From Magicicada septendecula (lineage: Eukaryota; Arthropoda; Insecta; Hemiptera; Cicadidae), in assembly GCA_034769895.1 (NCBI GenBank), contig JAWRYS010000677.1, positions 1 through 64,000 on the forward strand: 64,000 nt of DNA, read 5' to 3'. Shown piece after piece: positions 36,408 to 45,394 of the stretch. Below the pieces are notes generated by a model. The model did not search any database. It saw only the letters and a list, made by a program, of their open reading frames with translations, and was not told the origin of the DNA. Made by a program: the position numbers and the translations under genes. Position 1 is the stretch's first letter; each line of letters opens with the position of its first letter.

Positions 36408-37310
36408 CCGATTGTTTCTTTTATTAATGCACCTATTTATAAATTATCAAAGGAAGTTAGCAGAGTACTGAGAGAGAAATATGAATTTGGGACAAAATAC
36501 AACATAGAGAATAATGTAAAATTGATAGAAATATTAGAAAATATTAGGATTAATGTAAATACAAAATTGATATCACTGGATGTTAAGGACATGTTTACCA
36601 ATATCACAGTAAATAAAGTTATTAAGTTAATAAACGATAATAATATGGGAGAATACAGGTATAAAAAGCAGTTGATGAAAGTAATTAAAGAATGTGTAAA
36701 TCAGAACTATTTTAGGTTTAATAACAAGTTTTATATACAGAAAAAAGGTTTACCTATGGGGTCTTCATTATCCCCTATTCTTGCTGAAATATACATGAAT
36801 GATTTTGAAAAGCAATTAATAACTTCCACTAAGTATAAAGACAATATAAAATTATGGTCTAGATACGTTGATGATGTATTAGTAATTTGGGAAGGAAGCA
36901 TAGAAGAAGTGCATGAGTTTATAAATGAGGTAAATAATAAGGATAAAAACTTACAATTTAAAGAAGAGATAGGAGGTAAGAAAATAAATTACTTAGATTT
37001 GAACATAGAAATTAAGGATAATGAGAAACTACAGTTTGGGATATTTAGGAAAGAGTCGTATTCTGATATAATTATACCAAGAGAGTCTTACCACCCATAT
37101 AGATATAAAATGGCGGCAATCAATACATTTTGTTACAGAGCTCAGAAGTGTTTAAACGAGACCGAATCAAAAGTTAGGGAGTTAAAAACGATAAAGGGAA
37201 TTGTAAGGAATAATAATTATAACACCAACATAGTGGATAAAGTTATGAAAAGGGTTAACATACAAAAGCTAAAAGAGAACCAGAACAAAAGAATTATGCA
37301 GGGTCATTGA
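36408..37310 (+). pseudogene. Penelope-like reverse transcriptase fragment (5'-truncated copy)
   Basis: The reading frame enters in the middle of RT (PIVSFINAPIYKL) and carries the catalytic blocks SLDVKDMFTNI, GLPMGSSLSPILAE and YVDD. One A is missing near 37266 (ACAAAAGC versus ACAAAAAGC in the other copy), so the frame stops at 37310. It lacks the N-terminal part and its own start. It is a dead copy whose value to the element would be as a pseudo-LTR and promoter or ribozyme donor for the downstream copy. Confidence 0.85.
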
Positions 37311-37783
37311 CATACATAGGTTCACATATTAGAAAAATTATAAAATGTTTTAATAAATATGGAGTAGATATAGCTATTAAAAAATGTGAAACGGTATTTG
37401 ATAAGATAAGGAATAAGAATATAGAAAAAATTCCAGTATTACAGAAAAGCGGAATTTATAAATTAAAATGTAAAGACTGCAACAAAGTGTACCTAGGTGA
37501 GACAGGACGAAAATTCGTATGCAGGTTGTCTGACCACAAACGTGGAGAAGGTAATAGAACAACCAATTCGTTATATGCAAGACATTTCATAGAAGACAAC
37601 CATAAGTTTGTTAATCCTTTGGAAGAATACGAAATTGTAAAAGTAGTAAATAACACAGTTGAAAGGAAGCTTAGAGAGGAGTTAGAAATATTAAAAGAAA
37701 GAGAAAAAGGGTTAGACAATTTAATTAATATTAAAATTAAATTTGATAATGAAGAAATATTTTATAACATGATTAAGAAGTAA
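37267..37783 (+). pseudogene. Penelope-like GIY-YIG endonuclease fragment (truncated copy)
   Basis: After the one-base deletion the C-terminal part continues in another frame to TAA at 37783. It includes KSGIYKLKC, CxxC (CKDC), VYLGETGR and SDHKRGEG, the GIY-YIG nuclease blocks with the Cys pair seen in Penelope-like elements. Nearly identical to residues 473-636 of the longer copy. Confidence 0.82.
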
Positions 37784-37904
37784 ATGATAGAGGACAGATA
37801 GATAAGATTAAGAATTATTTGCATAGTACTAATTGGATGGTTAAAATAAGGGTGTGTGACTGACCCATGTGTGTGGAGAGGAAGTAGGGTAAGTTCAAAA
37901 GGAC

Positions 37905-37916
37905 GCGCGCACACAC

Positions 37917-37954
<38 letters not shown>
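37905..37954 (+). repeat. (CA)n microsatellite in the Penelope copy 1 tail
   Basis: A dinucleotide run beginning GCGCGCACACAC. The copy 2 version differs in its GC start and length. Confidence 0.9.
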
Positions 37955-37956
<2 letters not shown>

Positions 37957-38111
37957 AAACACAAGGAATTTGCTAGAAAAATATGTAACTGTACAGTTGG
38001 TGTGGGACAGGGTGTAGGGGGTGGGGAAGGGTCATTTATATTATAGCTTGTTGTGTGTGAGCAGGGTGGGGGAGAGGGGTGAAGGGTTTGTTTTTAAAAT
38101 AATTTCTGCCT

Positions 38112-38159
38112 ATTCCGATCTGACGATGGGCTGTGAGGCTTGAAAGCGCTAATCGGGAT
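38112..38159 (+). ncRNA. Hammerhead-ribozyme-like motif, Penelope copy 1 pseudo-LTR
   Basis: Stem I pairs ATTCCGAT (38112-38119) with ATCGGGAT (38152-38159), 8 bp with one G-U. The core CTGACGA (38120-38126) is followed by stem II GGGC/GCTT around TGTGAG, then GAAA (38142-38145), a minimal stem III (GCGC), and the cleavage triplet CUA ending at 38151. All core positions of CUGANGA...GAAA...UH are present. Penelope-like elements are known to carry hammerheads with very short stem III, which may work as dimers. Predicted cleavage after 38151 would give the longer copy's RNA a 5' end near 38152. Activity is not shown. Confidence 0.72.
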
Positions 38160-38246
38160 AATTTTTATATAGTGGTGTGCAACTGTGATCATTCTGATTG
38201 TGATTTCAACCACTAACACAAATTTCTTCATTAAACGTCTGTTAAG

Positions 38247-38735
38247 ATGTGCAATCGACTACAGGTAATGGGCGACAACAATGAGGTAATAAACGACAAC
38301 AATAAGGTAAGTAAAGTTTTTAAATATCTTAAGTTAAAAGTTAAATTGAAGAGGGTTTTAAGTAAAATATGGTTTAATAAACAATGTCTGGATAATAATG
38401 TCATCCCAAAGTACGCTCAAGTTAAAATTAAAAATAAGAACAGTGTAGCCAAAAAAGTAAAAGAACAAAGCGAGAAGTTGTGGATAAAACTGGAAATAAG
38501 GTCACTCTACGGCTTAATCAATAGATATAATAGGGAATTATATGACAGACACATAGAATTGTTAAGAATATACTCGTATGTAGAGTTAGAAGAAATATTA
38601 TATAATTTTGGTTTGGGGTACGTAGAAAAGAAATTGGAAAAGAAAAATAAAAAAATGGTAGATAAGTTAAATAAATTAATAAGAAAGAACAAAGTAAAAA
38701 AGGAACACCTCTCTAAGAATAACTATGAAAAATGA
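38247..38735 (+). CDS. Penelope-like element N-terminal ORF (162 codons)
   Basis: Starts at ATG (MCNRLQVMGDNNE), 47 bases into the longer copy, and ends at TGA 38733-38735. It is Lys/Asn-rich, with long helices and basic clusters (EKKLEKKNKKMVDK). The frame is the same as that of the RT ORF (507 bases between the ORF starts is divisible by three), and the six codons after the TGA stay open (VINLTE, a block usual before the KGL motif in Penelope proteins). It is most likely the N-terminal part of one polyprotein, cut by a single in-frame TGA, not a separate gene. Confidence 0.75.
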   Translation: MCNRLQVMGDNNEVINDNNKVSKVFKYLKLKVKLKRVLSKIWFNKQCLDNNVIPKYAQVKIKNKNSVAKKVKEQSEKLWIKLEIRSLYGLINRYNRELYDRHIELLRIYSYVELEEILYNFGLGYVEKKLEKKNKKMVDKLNKLIRKNKVKKEHLSKNNYEK

Positions 38736-38753
38736 GTAATAAACCTTACCGAG

Positions 38754-40664
38754 GTGAATTTCAATACAGAAGAAAAAGAAATGTTAGCAAAAGGCTTAAA
38801 ATACGCACCGCCACCAGAATTAAATCAAGAAAAAACGATTATTGAATGCGAAAGCATAATACAAAAACTAGGAAATGAAAATGATAAAAAAAGAATAAGG
38901 TGGGAAGTAGGGAATGTAGTAGATAAAATATTTAAGAAAAGTTTGTATAATTCAAAAAATGAACAAAAAATCAAATCAACTGTAACTAAACTAAAGAATA
39001 AAATAAAGAAAAATGATATTATAGTTACGAAGGCGGACAAAGGAAATACAATGTTACTACTGAGAAAGGACGAATACATAAAGAAAACGGAAGAATTTAT
39101 AAGGGAAGGACCATACGAGGAAATAAAGTATGATTATACAAGTAAGTACCAGTCAAGGATAAAACAAATGATGAAACAGATAACATTTATAGAAGAAAAT
39201 AAGAAAAAGTATTTATTGGAAAGTAATCCAACAGCACCAACTTTTAAAAGTCAGGTTAAGATACATAAAGAAGGAAAACCAATTAGACCGATTGTTTCTT
39301 TTATTAATGCACCTATTTATAAATTATCAAAGGAAGTTAGCAGAGTACTGAGAGAGAAATATGAATTTGGGACAAAATACAACATAGAGAATAATGTAAA
39401 ATTGATAGAAAAATTAGAAAATATTAGGATTAATGTAAATACAAAATTGATATCACTGGATGTTAAGGACATGTTTACCAATATCACAGTAAATAAAGTT
39501 ATTAAGTTAATAAACGATAATAATATGGGAGAATACAGGTATAAAAAGCAGTTGATGAAAGTAATTAAAGAATGTGTAAATCAGAACTATTTTAGGTTTA
39601 ATAACAAGTTTTATATACAGAAAAAAGGTTTACCTATGGGGTCTTCATTATCCCCTATTCTTGCTGAAATATACATGAATGATTTTGAAAAGCAATTAAT
39701 AACTTCCACTAAGTATAAAGACAATATAAAATTATGGTCTAGATACGTTGATGATGTATTAGTAATTTGGGAAGGAAGCATAGAAGAAGTGCATGAGTTT
39801 ATAAATGAGGTAAATAATAAGGATAAAAACTTACAATTTAAAGAAGAGATAGGAGGTAAGAAAATAAATTACTTAGATTTGAACATAGAAATTAAGGATA
39901 ATGAGAAACTACAGTTTGGGATATTTAGGAAAGAGTCGTATTCTGATATAATTATACCAAGAGAGTCTTACCACCCATATAGATATAAAATGGCGGCAAT
40001 CAATACATTTTGTTACAGAGCTCAGAAGTGTTTAAAAGAGACCGAATCAAAAGTTAGGGAGTTAAAAACGATAAAGGGAATTGTAAGGAATAATAATTAT
40101 AACACCAACATAGTGGATAAAGTTATGAAAAGGGTTAACATACAAAAAGCTAAAATAGAACCAGAACAAAAGAATTATGCAGGGTCATTGACATACATAG
40201 GTTCACATACTAGAAAAATTATAAAATGTTTTAATAAATATGGAGTAGATATAGCTATTAAAAAATGTGAAACAGTATTTGATAAGATAAGGAATAAGAA
40301 TATAGAAAAAATTCCAGTATTACAGAAAAGCGGAATTTATAAATTAAAATGTAAAGACTGCAACAAAGTGTACCTAGGTGAGACAGGACGAAAATTCGTA
40401 TGCAGGTTGTCTGACCACAAACGTGGAGAAGGTAATAGAACAACCAATTCGTTATATGCAAGACATTTCATAGAAGACAACCATAAGTTTGTTAATCCTT
40501 TGGAAGAATACGAAATTGTAAAAGTAGTTAATAACACAGTTGAAAGGAAGCTTAGAGAGGAGTTAGAAATATTAAAAGAAAGAGAAAAAGGGTTAGACAA
40601 TTTAATTAATATTAAAATTAAATTTGATAATGAAGAAATATTTTATAACATGATTAAGAAGTAA
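38754..40664 (+). CDS. Penelope-like reverse transcriptase / GIY-YIG endonuclease
   Basis: A 636-codon open frame; it opens at 38736 and its first ATG is at 38781. Blocks by residue from 38754: KGLKYAPPPE near 14; RPIVSFINAP near 177; RT motif A SLDVKDMF with Asp at 236; motif B GLPMGSSLSP from 292; motif C YVDD at 331-334; NYLDLNIEI after that. The C-terminal GIY-YIG nuclease has GIY at 527, a CxxC between the GIY and YLG motifs, YLGETGR from 540, SDHKRG, and an ELEIL helix supplying a candidate metal-binding Glu. RT copies the element RNA and the nuclease nicks the target. All expected catalytic residues are visible, so only the upstream TGA and the missing native start appear to disable it. 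Confidence 0.9.
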   Translation: MNFNTEEKEMLAKGLKYAPPPELNQEKTIIECESIIQKLGNENDKKRIRWEVGNVVDKIFKKSLYNSKNEQKIKSTVTKLKNKIKKNDIIVTKADKGNTMLLLRKDEYIKKTEEFIREGPYEEIKYDYTSKYQSRIKQMMKQITFIEENKKKYLLESNPTAPTFKSQVKIHKEGKPIRPIVSFINAPIYKLSKEVSRVLREKYEFGTKYNIENNVKLIEKLENIRINVNTKLISLDVKDMFTNITVNKVIKLINDNNMGEYRYKKQLMKVIKECVNQNYFRFNNKFYIQKKGLPMGSSLSPILAEIYMNDFEKQLITSTKYKDNIKLWSRYVDDVLVIWEGSIEEVHEFINEVNNKDKNLQFKEEIGGKKINYLDLNIEIKDNEKLQFGIFRKESYSDIIIPRESYHPYRYKMAAINTFCYRAQKCLKETESKVRELKTIKGIVRNNNYNTNIVDKVMKRVNIQKAKIEPEQKNYAGSLTYIGSHTRKIIKCFNKYGVDIAIKKCETVFDKIRNKNIEKIPVLQKSGIYKLKCKDCNKVYLGETGRKFVCRLSDHKRGEGNRTTNSLYARHFIEDNHKFVNPLEEYEIVKVVNNTVERKLREELEILKEREKGLDNLINIKIKFDNEEIFYNMIKK

Positions 40665-40786
40665 ATGATAGAGGACACATAGATAAGATTAAGAATTATT
40701 TGCATAGTACTAATTGGATGGTTAAAATAAGGGTGTGTGACTGACCCATGTGTGTGGAGAGGAAGTAGGGTAAGTTCAAAAGGACG

Positions 40787-40789
<3 letters not shown>

Positions 40790-40833
<44 letters not shown>
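40790..40833 (+). repeat. (CA)n microsatellite in the Penelope copy 2 tail
   Basis: A run starting GCGCGCGCACACAC, the counterpart of the tract at 37905. Confidence 0.9.
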
Positions 40834-40835
<2 letters not shown>

Positions 40836-40990
40836 AAACACAAGGAATTTGCTAGAAAAATATGTAACTGTACAGTTGGTGTGGGACAGGGTGTAGGGGG
40901 TGGGGAAGGGTCATTTATATTATAGCTTGTTGTGTGTGAGCAGGGTGGTGGAGAGGGGTGAAGGGTTTGTTTTTAAAATAATTTCTGCCT

Positions 40991-41038
40991 ATTCCGATCT
41001 GACGATGGGCTGTGAGGCTTGAAAGCGCTAATCGGGAT
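40991..41038 (+). ncRNA. Hammerhead-ribozyme-like motif, Penelope copy 2
   Basis: Identical in core and stems to the motif at 38112: CTGACGA at 40999-41005, stem I arms at 40991-40998 and 41031-41038. Predicted cleavage after 41030. Confidence 0.72.
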
Positions 41039-41078
41039 AATTTTTATATAGTGGTGTGCAACTGTGATCATTCTGATT

Positions 41079-42340
41079 ATAAATTAAACATAGACGAAGA
41101 ACTTTTGTATTGAAATACTAAACCTCACTTTCAAGAGACTAACGAAGTCGTAATACTACACCAATTCCACTGGGACCGGCAACTACTAGGATCGCGAAGA
41201 AGAACGAAGAACAGAACTGAACTTCTGTTACACTCCTGGACATCACATTTAAACCTTTATTGATAATCTGGACGCGGTTTTTGGTCAAGAGTAACCTCAC
41301 CATTACATCTTCACTCAGTTATAAACAGACATGGCCACCTTAAGTATCGTATTTCACGGTAACAAACCTGTTTATATTTAATTTTATATATTAAGAGTTA
41401 ATAACAATTGTAATACTTAGTAACCTTAATTTTGCATTACCTGGCCTTACTAATAGTTAAAAGAATCACATGTACCCTGGGATAAGAGATAAACCGAAAA
41501 TTATATTTAAATTGTAATATACATCCCTAGTCCACTAACAAATCGATTCAGTATTGTACGATCGATATTACGATTCAATAACCTATGAAGACGACTGTTG
41601 AAATTTAAAAAATAATATAAATAAAGAATCCTTCTTGTATGTGATGATGTTCTGTGTTATTGTTGAATAGTTATTGTATTTTGATTGGGGAGTAATTTAC
41701 AGAGAAATAAAGTGATAAAACCGTCAAGTGAAACGAACTAACCTATAAGAACGAGTCAATTACTAATAACAGCGCTCATTGCAGACAGCTGGTGAAAACG
41801 GGAGAGTGGAGAACTAACTTATTCTCTTCGCCACTCTTTGGTCAATTTAAATAATACAGATGGACTAGGGTTGGAGAGAATTAATGAATTATTAACTATA
41901 ATACCCGTAATATAGCGTTATTCTCTGGTAAAACACTTGGTAATTAATTAACACAGGTCTATGTTCAACATACGACTCATATCAACTATATAATAAATAA
42001 TTGTTTTTATAAATTAATATTGATAGTCTTATTTATTTATTTATCAGATATATTGGAGGTCTTATTTGCAACAACATAATAAATATTTTTTCTTATAAAC
42101 AGAGTGGATTAGTAACTAATTGGTTAATTCAACGTGGGCTGAATTAAACCTCAAACAACAAGTAATTGTTTTATTACAAATTGACGCTCATAACGTGGGT
42201 CTTAACGTTGATACACGAGAATCTCATATAAGTAAATAAACCAAAAAGATCGATAGATTACAAATTGGCGAACCCAACAGTGGGGCTGTCAAACTTCTCA
42301 AATCTAATTAATAACGAAACTCATTAATGGTTTTATAACA
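41079..42340 (+). mobile_element. LTR G (5'-deleted, 3' 1.26 kb)
   Basis: Starts mid-LTR at the Penelope junction and ends at ATAACA before the PBS. It carries CATCCCTAGTCC, GTTATTGTTGAATAG, CAGCTGGTGAAAAC and CTCTGGTAAAAC, all shared only with LTR J. A local change near 42023 replaces TTTGCAGGAGG with a TTTATTTATTTATCAGATATATTGGAGG-like stretch. Confidence 0.82.
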
Positions 42341-42343
42341 AAT

Positions 42344-42361
42344 TGGCGCCCAACGTGGGGC
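42344..42361 (+). other. Primer-binding site, tRNA-Lys, unit G
   Basis: Perfect 18-base match, 88 bases before the unit G ATG. Confidence 0.85.
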
Positions 42362-42431
42362 TTTAGTTAAGTAAAAAATCGACTATATCCCTATTACTTA
42401 ACTGGAGCAGGCAACTATTAGAGGCACAGGA

Positions 42432-43610
42432 ATGCATACAAGAGGTGTTTCTAAAAGGATAGCGAAGGACCAGGAAACCGAAGAAGATAGACGGGAAGAA
42501 GAAACAGAGGTAGTTACAGACACCGAAATGGAACAACAGGCGGGTGACAAGGAGGAAGCCAGAGGAGGACTAGATTTACAAAAATTATGGGAATTAATCA
42601 AAGAAGAAAATAGACAAACTATTGAGAAAATAGACAGTATTAAAGACGATAATAGACAAACTAATGAAAAAATAGACAGTATCAACGAAAACTCAAAGAA
42701 ACAAAACAAAATTTTGAGTGAGAATTTAATCAAACTAATGAATGAGAAGTTTGACAAAAATAAAGAGGAAAATGATGAGAATAACCAGCTGATAAGTGAA
42801 AGCTTAAACCAAATTAATGAAAGGTTTGACAGGAACGATGAGAGCTTAAGGCAGATTCAGGAAAATAACAAACAAATAGAGGGGAAAATTGAAAACAGTA
42901 ATAAGGAGTTACGGCAAATTATAAATGAACAAAACCAAGCGTTGAGGGAAGTCATCAATGAAAGGGTTGCAAATGTCAATGAAACAATTAACAAAAGGGT
43001 GGATAATTATGAAGAGGAAGTAAGACAGCAAATAACAGAAACTAAGGTGGGTCTAGAAAAGACAGATGAAACCATCATACAACTCGCAGTGGAAGTAGAG
43101 GCCAAAATGAATCAAGTGGAAAATAATAACAAAACTAGAATAAAAGAAGTACAATTAGAAACCCAAGGGAAATTGGACGAAGTGCAAATTAATATAGCTG
43201 GGAGAATTGAAATAGTTAACAATGAAATAACACAAATAAAAACCCAAGTGGATCAAAATAAGGGGACCGTCAAAAATATACAGAATCAGCAATTGATTAA
43301 TATAAGGGAATCAATAGAAGTTTTACAAAATCGACCAATGTATCTGGCACATCACATAGCCCCGGAACAGAAAGAAAATATCAATTTCAAAATTTATAGA
43401 GGAAACCCCATGGAATTTCTAGAGAGAATACATGAATGGTTTAGTAGAATTAAGGTGACCCGATGGAACATAATAAAAAATTTGTTGGATGATTGTTTTA
43501 AAAGCATAAATGATAATTGGTGGTCAGCGGTCCAGAATGAAACGAGTAATTATGAAAGTTTAAAAAGGCTTTTAGGTCGAAATACTGGTCGGATTCCGTA
43601 CAGAACATGA
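42432..43610 (+). CDS. gag-like N-terminal ORF, unit G (intact, 392 codons)
   Basis: Open throughout. It is 14 residues shorter than units A, B and J because one 42-base repeat is missing from the coiled-coil start (two repeats instead of three). It keeps the T TTA AAA heptamer and the ATGA overlap with the next ORF. Other differences are a few substitutions (DEVQINI, TVKNIQN). Confidence 0.83.
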   Translation: MHTRGVSKRIAKDQETEEDRREEETEVVTDTEMEQQAGDKEEARGGLDLQKLWELIKEENRQTIEKIDSIKDDNRQTNEKIDSINENSKKQNKILSENLIKLMNEKFDKNKEENDENNQLISESLNQINERFDRNDESLRQIQENNKQIEGKIENSNKELRQIINEQNQALREVINERVANVNETINKRVDNYEEEVRQQITETKVGLEKTDETIIQLAVEVEAKMNQVENNNKTRIKEVQLETQGKLDEVQINIAGRIEIVNNEITQIKTQVDQNKGTVKNIQNQQLINIRESIEVLQNRPMYLAHHIAPEQKENINFKIYRGNPMEFLERIHEWFSRIKVTRWNIIKNLLDDCFKSINDNWWSAVQNETSNYESLKRLLGRNTGRIPYRT

Positions 43611-44469
43611 TTAGGGACAACATTACCAACGGGAGATTCAATATTAATCAAGAGCAGTCCCCAACTACCTATTTTTTGGGAAAGGTGTGTTTGGTGCGTC
43701 ATTTGGAACCGCGAATACCAGAGGAATGTTTAGTAAATAAACTATCTTACCATTTTGAAGAAGAGATAGTTCTTGCCAGACGCAGTGGACAAGTGAAGAC
43801 GGTGGGAGCAATGGAAACCTTGTTGGCCAGTTACGAAATGGAAGACTATTATCAAAGGTCTCGAAGGCAAAGTGACTATTAAAACAATAGGAGGGAGGAG
43901 CCAAATCAAGAGTCGCGTCCGGGAATAAATAGATATACCAACAATAATTTAACCGAAGGGTTAACGACCATTTTATGAATAATCGTTACCGTAATAATCA
44001 TTACCAAAACAATCATTATAATAACTATAATAATAACAGATACAGCACAGGCCGCAGGAATTTTGATAACGGGAGAGACTATTGGAATAATAACCGAGGG
44101 AACGATGATGGAGGAAATCAAAACAGCAATAGGAGCGTCGAGAATGATCGAGGAAGCAGGGAACAAAGGAGAGACATACCCTCGGAAAATCAACCAAGTA
44201 ATGACCAGGGAACCCATATAGCTCGAGTAAAATATATCATGGCTGATGAGAGGAATAACCAAGAAGACCATCATGGAAACCGTAAACCTAATCCCGATTC
44301 TGGGAATGCTGGGGGAAGAAACAGACGGAACGAAGAAGACATAGAACCGTATGTGTATGATCCATACTGCGACGATGCCATTGAAAGATTTACAACTGCT
44401 TATAATCTACGGAATCCACCGGAAAACCATATTGGTAGAGCAGCCCGAACAGTGGCCAATACAAAATAG
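43607..44469 (+). CDS. gag-like C-terminal ORFs, unit G (split by TAA 43880-43882)
   Basis: Capsid ORF 43607-43882, TAA, then the Asn/Arg-rich ORF 43975-44469. One base is missing in the linker (AATAATTTAACC near 43949, where others read AATAATTATAACC), so unlike other units the two pieces are also out of frame with each other. Confidence 0.68.
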
Positions 44470-45379
44470 TTAAGATGAATTAGTTGGAATCAATTTTAAA
44501 ACCAAAAAATTCAAAAATAAGTAAGAACACCTTACTATATAATTCAGAAGAAATTATTTTAAACTAATAAACATGAAAGAAGAGAAAGAAGGGTTAGAAA
44601 TGAGTTAGATGAAGGAAGAATATGCCATACAATTTATGATAAGGAGGAGATTCAGTGTTTGATTGCAGAAGTAAATGGGAGTGAATTAAAAATAGTAAAA
44701 TATGTATGCTAAAGAATAATTAATTGACAGCACGGAACTAAGAAGAATTTAAAATGAATATTGAACAGCTTTAACTAATATACTGGTGAATAATATGATA
44801 AATGGAACTACAGAACAACGAGATAAATAATATAATAGTTAAAGAAAAGTATTAGGATACCTCAGGAACAATAGTAATCATCCCTTGAACATAAGTTTGT
44901 AGCGAAGGAGCTACCTTATAGATAATAATTATGTGTATTGTGTTGTGATAGTGCAACTTCTATTTTTTTCTGGACAGAGATGAAGTTCCTCTGATTTCAG
45001 ACGATATAGTTAGGGAAACGGCAGAGTAATGGAAGCCAATAGTGCCCCTCTGATTCCGTACCAGCTATGATATTAGGGAAAAATGTTAGGGAAATATAGT
45101 ATTTTAGGGATTATACACCAAGAGAGGTAATTAAATATAAAAATGATAATAAGAAATGATAGTGTAAAAAGCTAGAAGTTATGAGTTCCAGAGAAAAGGA
45201 CAGGTTTACAACTGAGGTAGGTACCAGTAAAGAATTAATGACCAGATACACAAAGAGTGTCAACACAATTTTCCGGTGCAATTAAAAGTTTGAAGAATAG
45301 AAAGAGAAGAAAACCTTATCATAGGCGAACTATAAGTTTATTTTTACTAAACTTTATTCAGCCAAAATAAACTTCTATC
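44470..45379 (+). other. Non-coding 3' internal region, unit G
   Basis: Same kind of sequence as in unit A. No gene seen. Confidence 0.7.
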
Positions 45380-45389
45380 GGAGGTGGAG
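45380..45389 (+). other. Polypurine tract, unit G (mutated)
   Basis: Reads GGAGGTGGAG: a T breaks the purine run present in the other units. Confidence 0.72.
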
Positions 45390-45394
45390 TATTA

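Larger units (their letters stand above)
37784..38246 (+). other. Penelope pseudo-LTR / 3' UTR of truncated copy and 5' leader of the longer copy
   Basis: Contains a (CA)n tract, a G-rich stretch, and the hammerhead motif at 38112-38159. The truncated copy ends at 38199, and 47 bases of leader precede the ATG at 38247. No ORF belongs here; the minus-strand ORF over the CA tract is low-complexity noise. Confidence 0.75.
36405..41078 (+). mobile_element. Penelope-like element: truncated copy followed by near-complete copy
   Basis: Bases 36408-38199 repeat 39288-41078 with few differences, so a 5'-truncated copy is joined head to tail to a longer one (38200-41078). Both end ...GTGATCATTCTGATT. 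This partial-plus-full tandem layout, with the shared part acting as a pseudo-LTR, is typical of Penelope-like elements. The left junction shares AGA with the host unit. On the right the host resumes at ATAAATTAAACATA, about 2.2 kb further along the unit than on the left, so host sequence was lost. Confidence 0.88.
40665..41078 (+). other. 3' UTR / pseudo-LTR of the longer Penelope copy
   Basis: Same order as in the truncated copy: short A/T-rich lead, G-rich stretch, (CA)n, another G-rich stretch, hammerhead motif, end at ...TTCTGATT. The LTR sequence of the host array follows at once. Confidence 0.78.

Noticed and set aside
37762..37962. Minus-strand Cys/Val repeat ORF over the CA tract
   Set aside because: It is a translation of the (CA)n microsatellite, not a gene.
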